Below are positions 46,421-57,000 of a stretch of 64,000 nt of DNA, in pieces. How positions within the stretch are numbered: position 1 is the stretch's first letter; every line of letters starts with the position of its first letter. Source of the stretch: Lycorma delicatula (taxonomy: Eukaryota > Arthropoda > Insecta > Hemiptera > Fulgoridae); assembly GCF_047948215.1 (NCBI RefSeq), contig NC_134455.1, positions 344,062,997 through 344,126,996 on the forward strand, written 5' to 3'. A model generated the notes under the pieces. It ran no database searches. It saw only the letters and a program-made list of their open reading frames with translations, and was not told where the DNA came from. Made by a program: the position numbers and the translations under genes.

Positions 46421-47870
46421 CATTTCTACATCTGATATTTAATAAAAATTCAAAAGCTCTTATTTTTTATTTATTTATAAATCTAGTACTTATGGGGTTT
46501 ATATTAATAAATGTTATGTAAGTTAATTTAATAATTTGGGTGAATTAAAATAAATTATTTTCTTTTATAAAAAAAATCTTAAAATTTTGTAAAGTTTTTC
46601 CAGAATCTAAGATATGTATATGAATTAAAGTATTGTATTTAGTACATATAAGCATCATTCCTGCAACAGCAATTATTTTAAGAATTTTTAATTACAGTTG
46701 AAGCCTTTATTATGTAAATTATTTTATTCAACTTTAAACTCACTTTGTTAGAATGCGCATCTAACATTTTTTGTAAGTTTCTTCTATTCGATTTAATCGG
46801 AAGGTATATTCAATGTATTGATATAGAAACTATATCTGTATAAAAGTTAATTTGTAAAATTTAGAAAAGTTTAAAAAATTGGTAGAACAAGTAAATAAAA
46901 ACAACATGATGAAGTCCAATTAATACTCTGTTAATACAGATATAAAAAAATTAATAAAACAGTTACTACACTTGAAGATTATTTTAAAAAATTAAGAAAT
47001 AAGTTGTTAATAATGAACATAAATTTTAATAATTTTATTGAATTAAAAAGATTAAGAGATTTTCTTAATAGGTTAAATATTTTATATAACATTATTTTAA
47101 GTTTAGTTTAAGATATTGAGATTTCGTTGTCATTTTTTTAAATTAGGAATGCTACACCCCAGAATTGTATTAAGAGTTATTTATGAAATAGAAAAGTTTT
47201 CTATTTTCATAAAAGTAAATACTTTTCTACATAATACGTATTTGTACGTATTATGTTAATCAATCTCCATCGGAACCTAAGTTATAAAACATAAGAGAAT
47301 TCGAAAATTTATTTAAAGTTATAAGATTAATTCTAAGGATATAGTATATTTGTTAATTTACCGTTGTTGAACAATTAAATTAATTTTTGTTTAAATTGAT
47401 TTCTGTTCCGAAAAAAGTAGATACAGAATGTATTATATACTACGAAAAAGTAAAATATTTGTAAAACAAAAATTATTAATTAGGAAAATCAAAAAGGCTT
47501 ACCTTTTGAAAAAGGTTTACTTGAAATAATATCGCGACAAGAAATAAATAGCAAAAAAGAGCGTTAGATGTTCGAATTAAAAGTTAACTGTAGTGAGCTT
47601 TATGTTTTTTCTTATTTACATATATATAGAGATTCTGATATTTATTAGTTTCTGTCTTGTGAACAGTAAAAGTTAAAAAAATTTAAGTAATACACTAGAT
47701 ATTTGGGTGTACTACGTAGCTCTCTTCTTCGAACATCACTACTAAATCTGATCGTTCTTAGAGAAAGTATTTACTTAAATTTACTTTAGTGTGTTAGCAA
47801 TAAATTTTAATTTTAATATTTTAACGTAATTATTTGTTGTAATCTATTCTGGAATTACATATACTGAATG
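46421..47870. other. No gene seen; receptor downstream region
   Basis: AT-rich. A perfect 12-bp hairpin with a TTTG loop is at 47229-47256 (arm ACATAATACGTA), and an AAATAGAAAA-type inverted pair is near 47184-47211. Confidence 0.45.
47229..47256. repeat. Perfect palindrome (12-bp stem, 4-nt loop)
   Basis: 47229-47240 is the exact reverse complement of 47245-47256; the loop is TTTG. Confidence 0.85.
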
Positions 47871-47995
47871 ATGTTGTGAATAGCACCGGTAATACCTTTG
47901 CAATTAGATGTTGGTAACTAAGGATAGCATGCAAGTAAATAAAATTGAAGTAGCCAGTTCTATGCGCTTAAGTATTTAAAAAAATAATAAGTATA
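47871..47995 (+). pseudogene. Relic copy of the receptor last exon with 3' flank
   Basis: 47871-47935 aligns with 46145-46209 at about 80 percent by eye, including TGAATGATGTTGTGAAT and the GGTAA near the stop. The acceptor CAG is lost (CAT), the TACACG codons are shifted and the frame is broken. The similarity continues into the 3' flank (GAAGT-GCC stretch near 47950). No first-exon relic was found directly upstream. Confidence 0.75.
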
Positions 47996-48560
47996 GTAAA
48001 TGAAAAATTGTATTTACACATCGTGAATTAATTATAGAAATCTTTATGCATTTGTTTTTTTTTATTTATAAATCGATTGTAATCCTAAGGTTTATATTCT
48101 TACACTTTGATGTACATTAATTTAGACACTATTTGAATTAAAGTAACTAATTTTTTTTTTGTAAAAACATGAGTAGTTATAAATATTGTCAAAATTTTCA
48201 TGCATTTAAGGGCGTATTTAAAGTAAAACAATGTCGCTTATCTAAATAAACATTTAACAGTACCTACCATTGACCTTTATAATTATTTGAACTAATAGCT
48301 AATTTTAACGCTGGTGACTTTATCTTAGATAACACTTTCGAAAATAAGTATCCATTTTGGATATTGTCCGGAATATTATTTACATAATATTTTCTATACC
48401 GACTTGTCAGACAGTGTAATGAATTTATTCAGTGATGTAGAATCATCTGAAAAGTCAGGGATCATTTTTAAGTGTACTCTTTTAATACTGGAGTTGCCAT
48501 TTCGATGTACCAAAATAACTAAAAATTCTCTAGCAAAATTATACATAATAAAACTAACTA
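47996..48560. other. No gene seen
   Basis: AT-rich spacer between the receptor relic and the second RTE copy. Confidence 0.4.
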
Positions 48561-50300
48561 AATAATGAAAATTAAATCTAATGCTACTATAGGTTATTTT
48601 TCTGTCCCGTCTATACCAGGAGACTTTCTCCCGTTCAAAGCCTTTAATGCTTTATTAAATTCAGATCTCAGTATTGTATCTCCCTTTGCATTCTCTTCGA
48701 CTTCCTCTTCTTCCTCTACAACAGCAGTTTCTAATTCATTTTTTATACAACTCTTCAATAGATTCCACCCACCTGCCGATTTTTTCTTTCGAATTATAAA
48801 TCGGTGTGACATATTTATTTAACACATGACTAGATTTTAACTTACGTACCACAAAATTGTCCTTAACGTTCTTGTACGCTCCGTCGTATTGGTAAAATGA
48901 TCATTTTACCAATGACCATTTCTCTTTCCACTTCTGAACGCTTTTCTTTAATCCACTCTTCTTTAGCTAATTTGCACTTCTTGTTTATAGTATTTCTTAA
49001 TTGTCGATAGCTCCTTTTACCTTTTACCTTCTTCATCGCTAGTATTTTTATACTTTTTACGCTCCTCCATCAGCTACAATATATCCTCTGATATCCAAGG
49101 TTTTCTACTAGTTCTCTTTCTTCCGTCTAAGTTAGATTCTGCTGATTTAAGGATTTCCTTTTTTATATTCTCCCATTCTTCTTCTATATTTTCTACCTTA
49201 CATTTTTAATCAGAACTCTTGTGATGTCCCCCTCAAAGATCTTCTTTACCTCTTCTTCCACAAGCTACTCTAAAATTCCATCGATTCAACTGCACCTGTT
49301 CTTCAGGTTTTTAAACCCAATCTAGATTTCATTAGCAGCAAATTATGATCGCTAATAATGTCTGCTCCTGGATATACTTTGCAGTCGACGAGTTAATTTC
49401 TAAATCTTTGTTGAGCAATGATACCTTGATATTAATTTCTCAATCTGATACCTTCCAGTATTGCCTGGCTTTTTGTATGTGTATAATCTTCTACGTATTA
49501 TGATTTTTAATCTGTGTTGGTAATTACTAAATTATGCTTTGTGCAAAACTCAGTAAGTCGGTCCCTTCTTTCATTTCTTTTTCCCAGCCCGTATTCACCC
49601 ACAGTATTTCTTTCCATGCCTTTTTCGGTGTTTGCATTCCAATCCCTAACTATTTTTAAATTTTCATTCCCTTTTATGTATTTAATTTCTTCGTATACAC
49701 ACTCTACCTCATCATCATCATGGGCACTTGTAGGCATATAGACGTTAACAATCGTTGACGGCTTAGGTTTTGATTTTATTCTAATTACAATGATTCTATC
49801 GCTATGCCTTCTGAAATACTCTATTCTTCCTTATCTTCTTGTTCGTTACGAAACTTACTCCTGACTGCTCTTTACTTGATGCTAAGTTAATTATTCTACA
49901 ATCATCTCACCAAGAGTTGTTTTCCTCAACCCACCGAACCTTGCTGATTCTTACTACATCTACATTTAACCTACCCATTAAGAATATTTACCAAGGAAGG
50001 CGCCTCCATCTTTGTTGCATGAAAGTGAAGAGAGCTACATTTTCTTGGAAAAAAAAACAGCTGTAGTTTTCCATTGCTTTCAGTTGCGCTGCACTCAGAA
50101 GATTGATTGATGTTGATATGGGAGTTTAAGTCTTCCTAACCTACGCCCTTAACAGCTACTGAAACAGCTACGCCCTCTCTCAGGAATCATTCCTTAAGCT
50201 GGCTCTCAACAGATACCACTCCGATATGGTTTCAGCTTTGGTATCACTGAGCACGCAAGTCGCTTCACAATAGGCAAGATCTCATGATTCATAAAGTGGG
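48560..50300 (-). mobile_element. RTE-like retrotransposon copy 2, lacking its 3' half
   Basis: Same family as 34420-37430. From the right: 5' untranslated region (about 50295-49980), endonuclease (YMPTSAHDDDEVECVYEE at 49737-49684, IVRDWNANTEKGME, LTEFCTKHNLVI) and the linker with repeated EEVEE-type runs, ending LKALNGRKSPGIDGTEK at about 48600. That is just before the RT fingers. The whole RT and C-terminal domain are absent. Numerous frameshifts and stops. Confidence 0.8.
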
Positions 50301-50619
50301 CTTTTGATGACATCGAACGAAAAATTATGTTCACTAATTTTTCCTAAGTTTTCCCTAATTTTAGTTCACCTTGTTAACGATTGAGATCGATGTTAATTAT
50401 ATGCGCTAATTGAAATTAAGGTATCCTACCGACTGCGCCAGTTAAGTCTTTTCCTAATGTAGTAGCCTTTCTAAAAACTTTTTATTTATTTTATACACAG
50501 CATTACAAATTTATATAAACTATATCGTACTTTAATTATTATTGTTAAATATTCACTTTAATAATTATTATTAACGTTTAGCGTACTTGACAGTGTAACA
50601 TACATGTTAGTTGTGTGTT
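50301..50619. other. No gene seen
   Basis: Spacer between the RTE copy and the SINE; no coding or repeat signal recognised. Confidence 0.4.
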
Positions 50620-50634
50620 AAGTACAAGAGAACT

Positions 50635-50848
50635 TTCTTTCTTTTTCCTGTTTAGCCTCCGGTAATTACCTTTTCAGATAATACTTCAGAGGATGAATGA
50701 GGATGATATGTATGAGTGAGTGTAAATGAAGTGTAGTCTTGTACGGTCTCAGTTCGACCATTCCTGAGATGTATGGTTAACTGAAACCCAACCGCCAAAG
50801 AACACCGGTATCCACGAACTAGAATTCAAATCCGTGTAAAAATAACTG
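50635..50848 (-). repeat. tRNA-derived SINE, family B, with 15-bp target-site duplication
   Basis: The element is flanked by exact 15-bp copies of AAGTACAAGAGAACT at 50620-50634 and 50849-50863. On the minus strand it starts with a B-box-like GGATTTGAATTCTAG, continues ACCGGTGTTCTTTGGCGGTT and CATCTCAGGAATGGTCGAAC, and ends CATCCTCTGAAG...CGGAGGCTAAA with an A/G-rich tail. Its last 50 bp resemble the 3' end of the family A SINEs at 3.8 and 55.0 kb. Confidence 0.85.
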
Positions 50849-50863
50849 AAGTACAAGAGAACT

Positions 50864-51639
50864 AACTAAAATTATTACATTAAGACTAAGCTCTAATATA
50901 ATAAGAATTCCTAGAAACGAAATGATGAGTTGGAAATTAAGTGATTAACAGGGGCGCCTGGCGATGTACATTTATACATATCTGTAAACATTATTAAAAT
51001 ATTCAAGTAGGTTAAAATTTCAAGAAATTTAGCCTGAAAATAATCAAACTTTAAGCTCCTTCTTACGTATCGGATATTTTCCTTTTTTCTTTATAGTATA
51101 TATCTATTTTTTTCAATAGGTCTATGATTTACTGTTACGTATCGTATGATTTTATGCTTTTACCCGTCCATTTACAAACAAAAAAACGAATGTACATTTG
51201 ATTCTTTTTAAAGTGGTCTTAAATCGGGTAAATATTTGTTACACCACTTAAATAAAATATAAATAATTTTCTTTATCACCATTAAAATTATGCCCTTTAA
51301 GAGACATATTCTTTTGACATCACTTTTTTGCATTAAAATTTTTCAAACTAATTAAAGATTCATAAAATTATTAAGTTACAATTAATATTTTTTTAATTTA
51401 TTAACAAAAACGTTTACATTGAAAGATAAAATATAAAATTGCTCTTTTATCATAATGTATATTTAATAGTGCGATTAAATAAGTAGTTCGGTATTTAGTT
51501 TTTCATTTTAATATTTCACTAAAAAAAAAACACTTCAGCCTGTATGTTCACAGTATTTTGCAATACAGTCCTTTAAATAGAAAATATTTTACTTCCTTAA
51601 TACAAAATACAATAAATTGTAATACCGGTATGATATGAG
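50864..51639. other. No gene seen
   Basis: AT-rich; upstream of the receptor relic start at 51640. Confidence 0.4.
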
Positions 51640-51771
51640 ATGGACAACTCGTATTCGTTTTTATATAATTCAATTCGATTAGTATTAAACATTTTTAGAT
51701 TTTTTGGTTTACTTCCACTAAAAGAAACAAGAGCCGAATTTGTATATTTCAAATACAATTACACACTGTAG
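51640..51771 (+). pseudogene. Gustatory receptor relic, N-terminal part of first exon
   Basis: From ATG 51640 it reads NSIRLVLNIFRFFGLLPLKE then TRAEFVYF before a TAG at 51769-51771. About half of 33 aligned residues are identical to the start of the receptor at 41462, including the full GLLPLKET block. Sequence after the stop has no receptor similarity that I can follow. With the last-exon relic at 54128 it marks a dead tandem copy about 10 kb downstream of the intact gene. Confidence 0.85.
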
Positions 51772-54127
51772 ATCTGTAGATACACTCGTAGATATCATCG
51801 ACTCTTTAAGTTACTGAGAACAGAAGGATTTTCCCGACAGTAAAGTGGGCGTGTACTTCACAATATAGTAGGTTTTTCTCTTCTATATGTTTAATGTTTC
51901 GCCGGTGCTGGATTCTCACTTTATTATTACTTCACTTTTCTTCTATCAACAATCACTTCTAAGTAGTTTTAGTCAAATGATTAGTGAATAAATGCTAATG
52001 TTGTGGAGGATTCTACACATCATTTGTATCATTAATATCTGCAAGTTTATGAAGGAAAGACTACTTACGTACATGTCAGCAAGTTCGGCGATACATGCTG
52101 CTACAGAAACTATACCTATAACGAAAAATTATATAAGTCGGTAAAAAAATTCGAAAAGAATTGGTTTGATTTTAACTCTTGTGCCTTAAGGAGATATTTA
52201 AGAATACTTAGAAAAAATTGTAATATAAATTTAAACAGGTTGTAAATAATCTGCGAAAAATGTTTTTATTCCATTGCTCCCAACCCCAAAGGATTAATTT
52301 TTCTCAGACGGACATCTGTGCGTATGTACGTACTTTGACCTGTATTTGGTATTATAACTCTGGATCCCAGCTGATCAATTTCTTCAAACTTGATAGGCAG
52401 GTACGATCTTCGGGGGGAAAGAACGTAATAAATTTTTCAAAAATTGGAAAAAGCAGTGGGGATGTATTGGAAAAAATAGAATTTAGAATCTTACCGGGGA
52501 AATTTAGCAAAAGATTTTTCTCACAAAAGTTGAAAATGTTTTTCAAGATCCCAAATTACCATAAACCTTTATTTAATACTCAGATCCTCCAAAAAAAAAA
52601 CTATATATATCTTTCTTTTTTTTTTTAGGTACATTTTGCTTCAGAAAAAGTAATTAATGGGAGTTATTTACATTTATATTATCTACATCGATGGCCTTCA
52701 AAGCATTATAAACATTTTTTGTCCATCCCATTCCAAATACCTTTTGATAACAAAAAATATTTGTTTTAATTAAAAAAAGATTGATTTAGTCTATTTTAAA
52801 TTTAAATCCACATCGTAAGTTACACATTGCATTTATTATGTAAAAATCATAATAATAATACTAAGCTAAACACTTTAAAACTTTTCTATTTTGAATTATG
52901 GCTATATTTTTGTATTGTTTTATGAATTTTAATTTTTATTTTAATCTATTATCACAACTTAGGGTTATTTAAAAAAAAAAACGATTTTAACGGAATGCTT
53001 TACCTTGAGAATGGGAGCCCCTAAAATGAAAAAAAATATTCACAATTACAAATTTTTAATGCTCTAAACGTATTTTTTTAAAGAAAAAATTCACCAAAAT
53101 AACTTAATTAACCCTTTGAGGAACTTTAAAAAAAATTGAAAAGCTTTTTTTAATTTCGATTTTAATTTATTTAAAATTAATTTTATCGAATATTTTAATT
53201 ATTAAGTAGCTCCTTTAAAAAAAAAAATGAAGTTTTTTCAAAGATGAAGAGTATATCTTGGCCAGCATAGCCATCAAAGCTGTGCAGTAATTTCCGGATT
53301 TTTTTCACCTATGATTAATCTTAAAGTAATGTGAATTAATTTTGTGAAGGCTTTTTTTAATAAATGTATAACCCAGTCGCTTTGTTATTTACGCCACCTT
53401 TCTTATATTTTTAATTTTATAAATTTGAATAAACTATCTCTCGACATGAAGGAATAGAATAAAATTGATTGCTTCTTAAGTATTGAAAAAAAAGATATAT
53501 TTTATTAATAAAAATTTTGTCACTAATAAATACACTTAACCAGATGTTCCAAAAATCTATTGTAAATCTGAATAAAATTTTACTCTTATCATTTTACTCA
53601 CTTGGCAATAAAACCAAAAATAATATTCACCCAAATTTCCATTCCTAAATCAAAATAAAGCATATAAGGAATGAGGAATAAATAAATGGATTTTCTCTGA
53701 TTGTACAAAACCTTATATTAATTAAATTAGATATAGATTTAAATATAACCATTATAATATAAAGATACCTCTGAGAAAAACACAGCACTCGTGCCAAAGG
53801 ATGATTCTGTATGAGCAATTGAATATATAATAAATATAATAATGAATTCAATTTGTTCTATTTTTCTACAATTAAATTTTAAGAAAAAATAACACGTTTC
53901 TTATAAATATAATAAAATAATTACAAATAATATGTAAATGTAAATTTATTACATTATAAACTTTGTAAACTTTATAAGTTTATAAAAGAGATAATTATGA
54001 ATGCAAGATTTCTATGGTTTCTGTGCCCGAGACATACAGAGCATCAGTATGGGTAAAAAGAACGAGTTTGAAGCACTTCAAGAACTAGTTTTATATCCTT
54101 GCTAATAGAAATATTTCTTCTTTACAG
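51772..54127. other. Interior of the dead receptor copy; no exon recognised
   Basis: Mostly AT-rich. Middle receptor exons are not recognisable. A direct repeat unit at about 53958-54085 precedes the relic last exon. Confidence 0.4.
53958..54085 (+). repeat. Direct repeat, copy 1 (pairs with 55387-55506)
   Basis: It shares GATAATTATGAATGCAAGAT, ATGGTTTCTGTGCC and GAGTTTGAAGCACTTCAAGA with the second copy 1.43 kb downstream, same orientation, over about 90 percent identity by eye. Confidence 0.85.
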
Positions 54128-54185
54128 GTTCTAAATAACATTAAAATGATTTAGTAGTAATTTTCCAGCTAGATCGTGATTAATT
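54128..54185 (+). pseudogene. Relic of a receptor last exon, frameshifted
   Basis: A TTTACAG acceptor is kept. The first frame gives VLNNIKMI and then stops; a one-base shift gives VVIFQLDRD and a stop. Together they align with VLNDVVNYTVILLQLDPGNE of the intact gene. It is the probable partner of the first-exon relic at 51640. Confidence 0.75.
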
Positions 54186-54304
54186 GCGCTGCATATTTTA
54201 TAAAACATTCGAACCGACTGCGAAGAAATGAAAGAAATTTTACAATAAAATTGAAAACAAAAAAGAAGAAAAAATATTGAATTTGTAATTTTAACTTATT
54301 ACGC

Positions 54305-54328
54305 AACACACACACACACACACACACA
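54305..54328. repeat. (AC)n microsatellite
   Basis: Uninterrupted CA dinucleotides. Confidence 0.95.
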
Positions 54329-54339
54329 ACACTTGCTCA

Positions 54340-54985
54340 CAAGTAAACTTGGTAGTAACAACTCAATTTATTAATGCATGAACAATTTTCGCAAATAAAT
54401 TCTGAAGTATTACAAATAATATAATAAAATAAATTTCTTTTTAAAATATTTCTTGAAAGTCTCTTAATAGATTCCGTGTTTAAAAAAAAAAAACTCAAAA
54501 ATAACTTAAATCCTACACAAAAGTCTATTCCATTTTATCTACTTAACTTATAACGCTATATACTTGCTTACTGAATCCTAGCTTTCTGATCGGTCTCGGT
54601 CTCTTACCTTACCGACTTCTATCCAAAAAAAAAGGTAATCTTAATACTTGTATGTAAAAAAACAAGTCGTAATGGGAATATTTTGATTGGATGCGAAAAA
54701 TGTATCTGAAAAATATTATTAGACGATTGGAAATGTAATACATATCAGAATATATATTACAAAAGAATATGTCTTAGTTTTTCTTCTTTTTTTACCGTGT
54801 TCCTGAAAATTAAAAATAAGTGATAATAGGTTTTTAACACTGCATTACTTAAAATTCTGAAATTTGAAAGTGGGACAAGTAATGTAAAGGGAATATATGG
54901 CAGTTTTTACATTAACCTGGTAATAACCTTTTTCCAAAAAAAATATTCCATTTTAGTTGTGGTTAATCATGTAACACAGTTTACA
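54340..54985. other. No gene seen
   Basis: AT-rich sequence; no exon or repeat recognised. Confidence 0.4.
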
Positions 54986-55003
54986 CCCAACTAGTACTAT
55001 AGG

Positions 55004-55134
55004 CCTTTCATTCGGAGGTCCTAGGTTCGAATCCCGATATGGAATTTTCATATACGCTACAAATCATTCATCTCATCCTCTGAAGCAATACCTAACGGGG
55101 GTCCTGAGGGTAAAACAAAAAAAAAAGAAAAAGA
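55004..55134 (+). repeat. tRNA-derived SINE, family A, copy 2, with target-site duplication
   Basis: It is flanked by AACTAGTACTATAGG (54989-55003) and AACTAGTACAATAGG (55135-55149), a 15-bp duplication with one change. It has a B box GGTTCGAATCCC and a body ending CTCATCCTCTGAAGCAATAC, then GTCCTGAGGGTAAAAC and an A-rich tail. The A-box half is absent, so the copy is 5'-truncated. Confidence 0.85.
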
Positions 55135-55386
55135 AACTAGTACAATAGGTCTTATTTTATTCATCTGAATGACTTAAATACACGCTATAGAATATTACAA
55201 ATCATTTTCAGTTACAAATAATGAAGGGAAAAATAATAATTTGGGTTTGAAAATATTTTATAGTTTTAACTTTAAAGTTAACTGATGAACATTTTCTGTG
55301 GAGAAAGGAATAATCTCTAACCTTCATGTAATTAAGACCTTATTCATGGTGAACAGCTTTATTATATTTTATAACAACAGTATCAT

Positions 55387-55506
55387 AAAACTTTGTAAGT
55401 TTATAAAGGAGATAATTATGAATGCAAGATTTATATGGTTTCTGTGCCTGAGACATATAGAGCATCAGTATGGGTAAAACGAACGAGTTTGAAGCACTTC
55501 AAGAAG
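55387..55506 (+). repeat. Direct repeat, copy 2 (pairs with 53958-54085)
   Basis: Second copy of the 120-130-bp segment. The similarity ends after CTTCAAGAA, where the two flanks diverge. Confidence 0.85.
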
Positions 55507-55509
55507 ATC

Positions 55510-55859
55510 CCGTTGAAGAGTGTAAAGACTGATAATAGTAATTAGAGGATATTGAACCATCCTGAATAATATAATGCATGTGATTGACGGTGTGAAGCTG
55601 CTAGACAACAGCAGTTCATTTCTATAAATGATTCCAAGTATTTACTAATTATTAAAAAATATAAAAAAAACTTGTAAAGATATATAAAACAGAATATCTG
55701 TTTTCATTTATTAATACAGTTATGTGATAAAAATTTTATTTATTTGGAAAGTCTAAACACCTTTGAATTTTTTATTTAACATGTTTCTATGCAAGAATAA
55801 AGAGTAATCAGAAAACAATATTACTTTGCTCAGTTTTTAAAATTTTATATATATATTAC

Positions 55860-55893
<34 letters not shown>

Positions 55894-56570
55894 GTAATTT
55901 ATAAATATATAAATAGAATGTGTTATTAATCTTTAAATAATTTTCTGATAATATATTGGCTATTATTTCCCCAGATGTGTATTTATTTTTAGCTTCCTTT
56001 CCTTCATTACATTATTATTTTTCTAAGACTATAATATATTACTGAAAAATTAAAATTTTTAAGGAAACATCAGGCTATAAGAGGACAAATTTTATTGGCT
56101 TGCCATGCATAGAATATGTGTATTCAGTACAATGACCAACACCTGTATTCCGCATTATTCTACTTACTAAGAACATTCTTATAATAATACATCAAATTTA
56201 ATGATTATTTAACAGTAACTAAATTACATGAAAAATACATTTTTAATTAATCAAAGCTGAAAAAAGGTATTTCTTATAATCATAGTCACATTCTATAACA
56301 GAGTAAATAAAAACATTAAATAATAAAAAAAACAATTATCACTAATTGTTATCGATTACTTTGTCAGCTCTACAAAATATTCGAGTATAGAGTAGTTCAA
56401 GAATAGCCTCAAATTATGATGGAATCTTCTGCCTGAGTAGACTGTTTTCTGAACTGGGAAATCTTGTAGCAATCAGACTCTAAACCTTACTTGATATGAT
56501 GAAGATGGTTTCGAGAAGAGAGGCTTGTGATGAGCTGCTATTGTAGACCAGTGAACAGCAGCTACACCAA
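55510..56570. other. No gene seen; long TA tract
   Basis: AT-rich with an interrupted TA microsatellite at about 55847-55891. The last 150 bp may be decayed LINE sequence leading into the RT fragment. Confidence 0.4.
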
Positions 56571-56579
56571 GCTAGACCA

Positions 56580-57000
56580 ACAGCTGCCAGTTAAACTTTA
56601 CAATATTAGAAAAGATTTCATGAATATCGTTTAGGAAATACTGCAAAACAAAAGATTTTATGTGACTCATTATGGTAAGAAATTTTGGTGGAGAAATTAA
56701 AAGAATTGGTTGCCGCAGGGAAGTGTGTTGTCCCCCATTCAATATAATATTTATACAAACGATCAACCAAACAACCCAAAAGGGAGACGATTCATACAGC
56801 AGATGACCCAGCAAATGCAGGAGGTTACTTTCGAAGAGATTGAAGAGAATCTAGCTGAAGCCTTAGCAGAGTTAGCAGATTACTATGAAGAAAATCATCT
56901 GATACTAAACCCCAGCAAGATAAGGTTTCTGCTTTTCACATCCAGAATAATGAAGTGAGAAGGAAACTTGATATAGAATGAAGAGGATTTCATTTGGGTA
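56580..57000 (+). pseudogene. Jockey/CR1-like reverse transcriptase fragment
   Basis: The plus strand in broken frames reads LQNKRFYVTHYGKKFWWRN, then LPQGSVLSPIQYNIYTNDQP and RRFIQQMTQQMQ, where a YADDTA box would be. It continues EVTFEEIEENLAEALAELAD, YYEENHLILNPSKIRFLLFT. This is the palm domain from motif B to the segment after the active site. The catalytic Asp pair is destroyed by a small shift. The reading frame is otherwise open for 82 codons (56710-56958), suggesting fairly recent decay. Confidence 0.8.

Noticed and set aside
3832..55134. tRNA genes at the B-box-like sites near 3870, 50835 and 55025
   Set aside because: There is no cloverleaf or intact A box. Long non-tRNA bodies, A-rich tails and target duplications mark them as SINEs.
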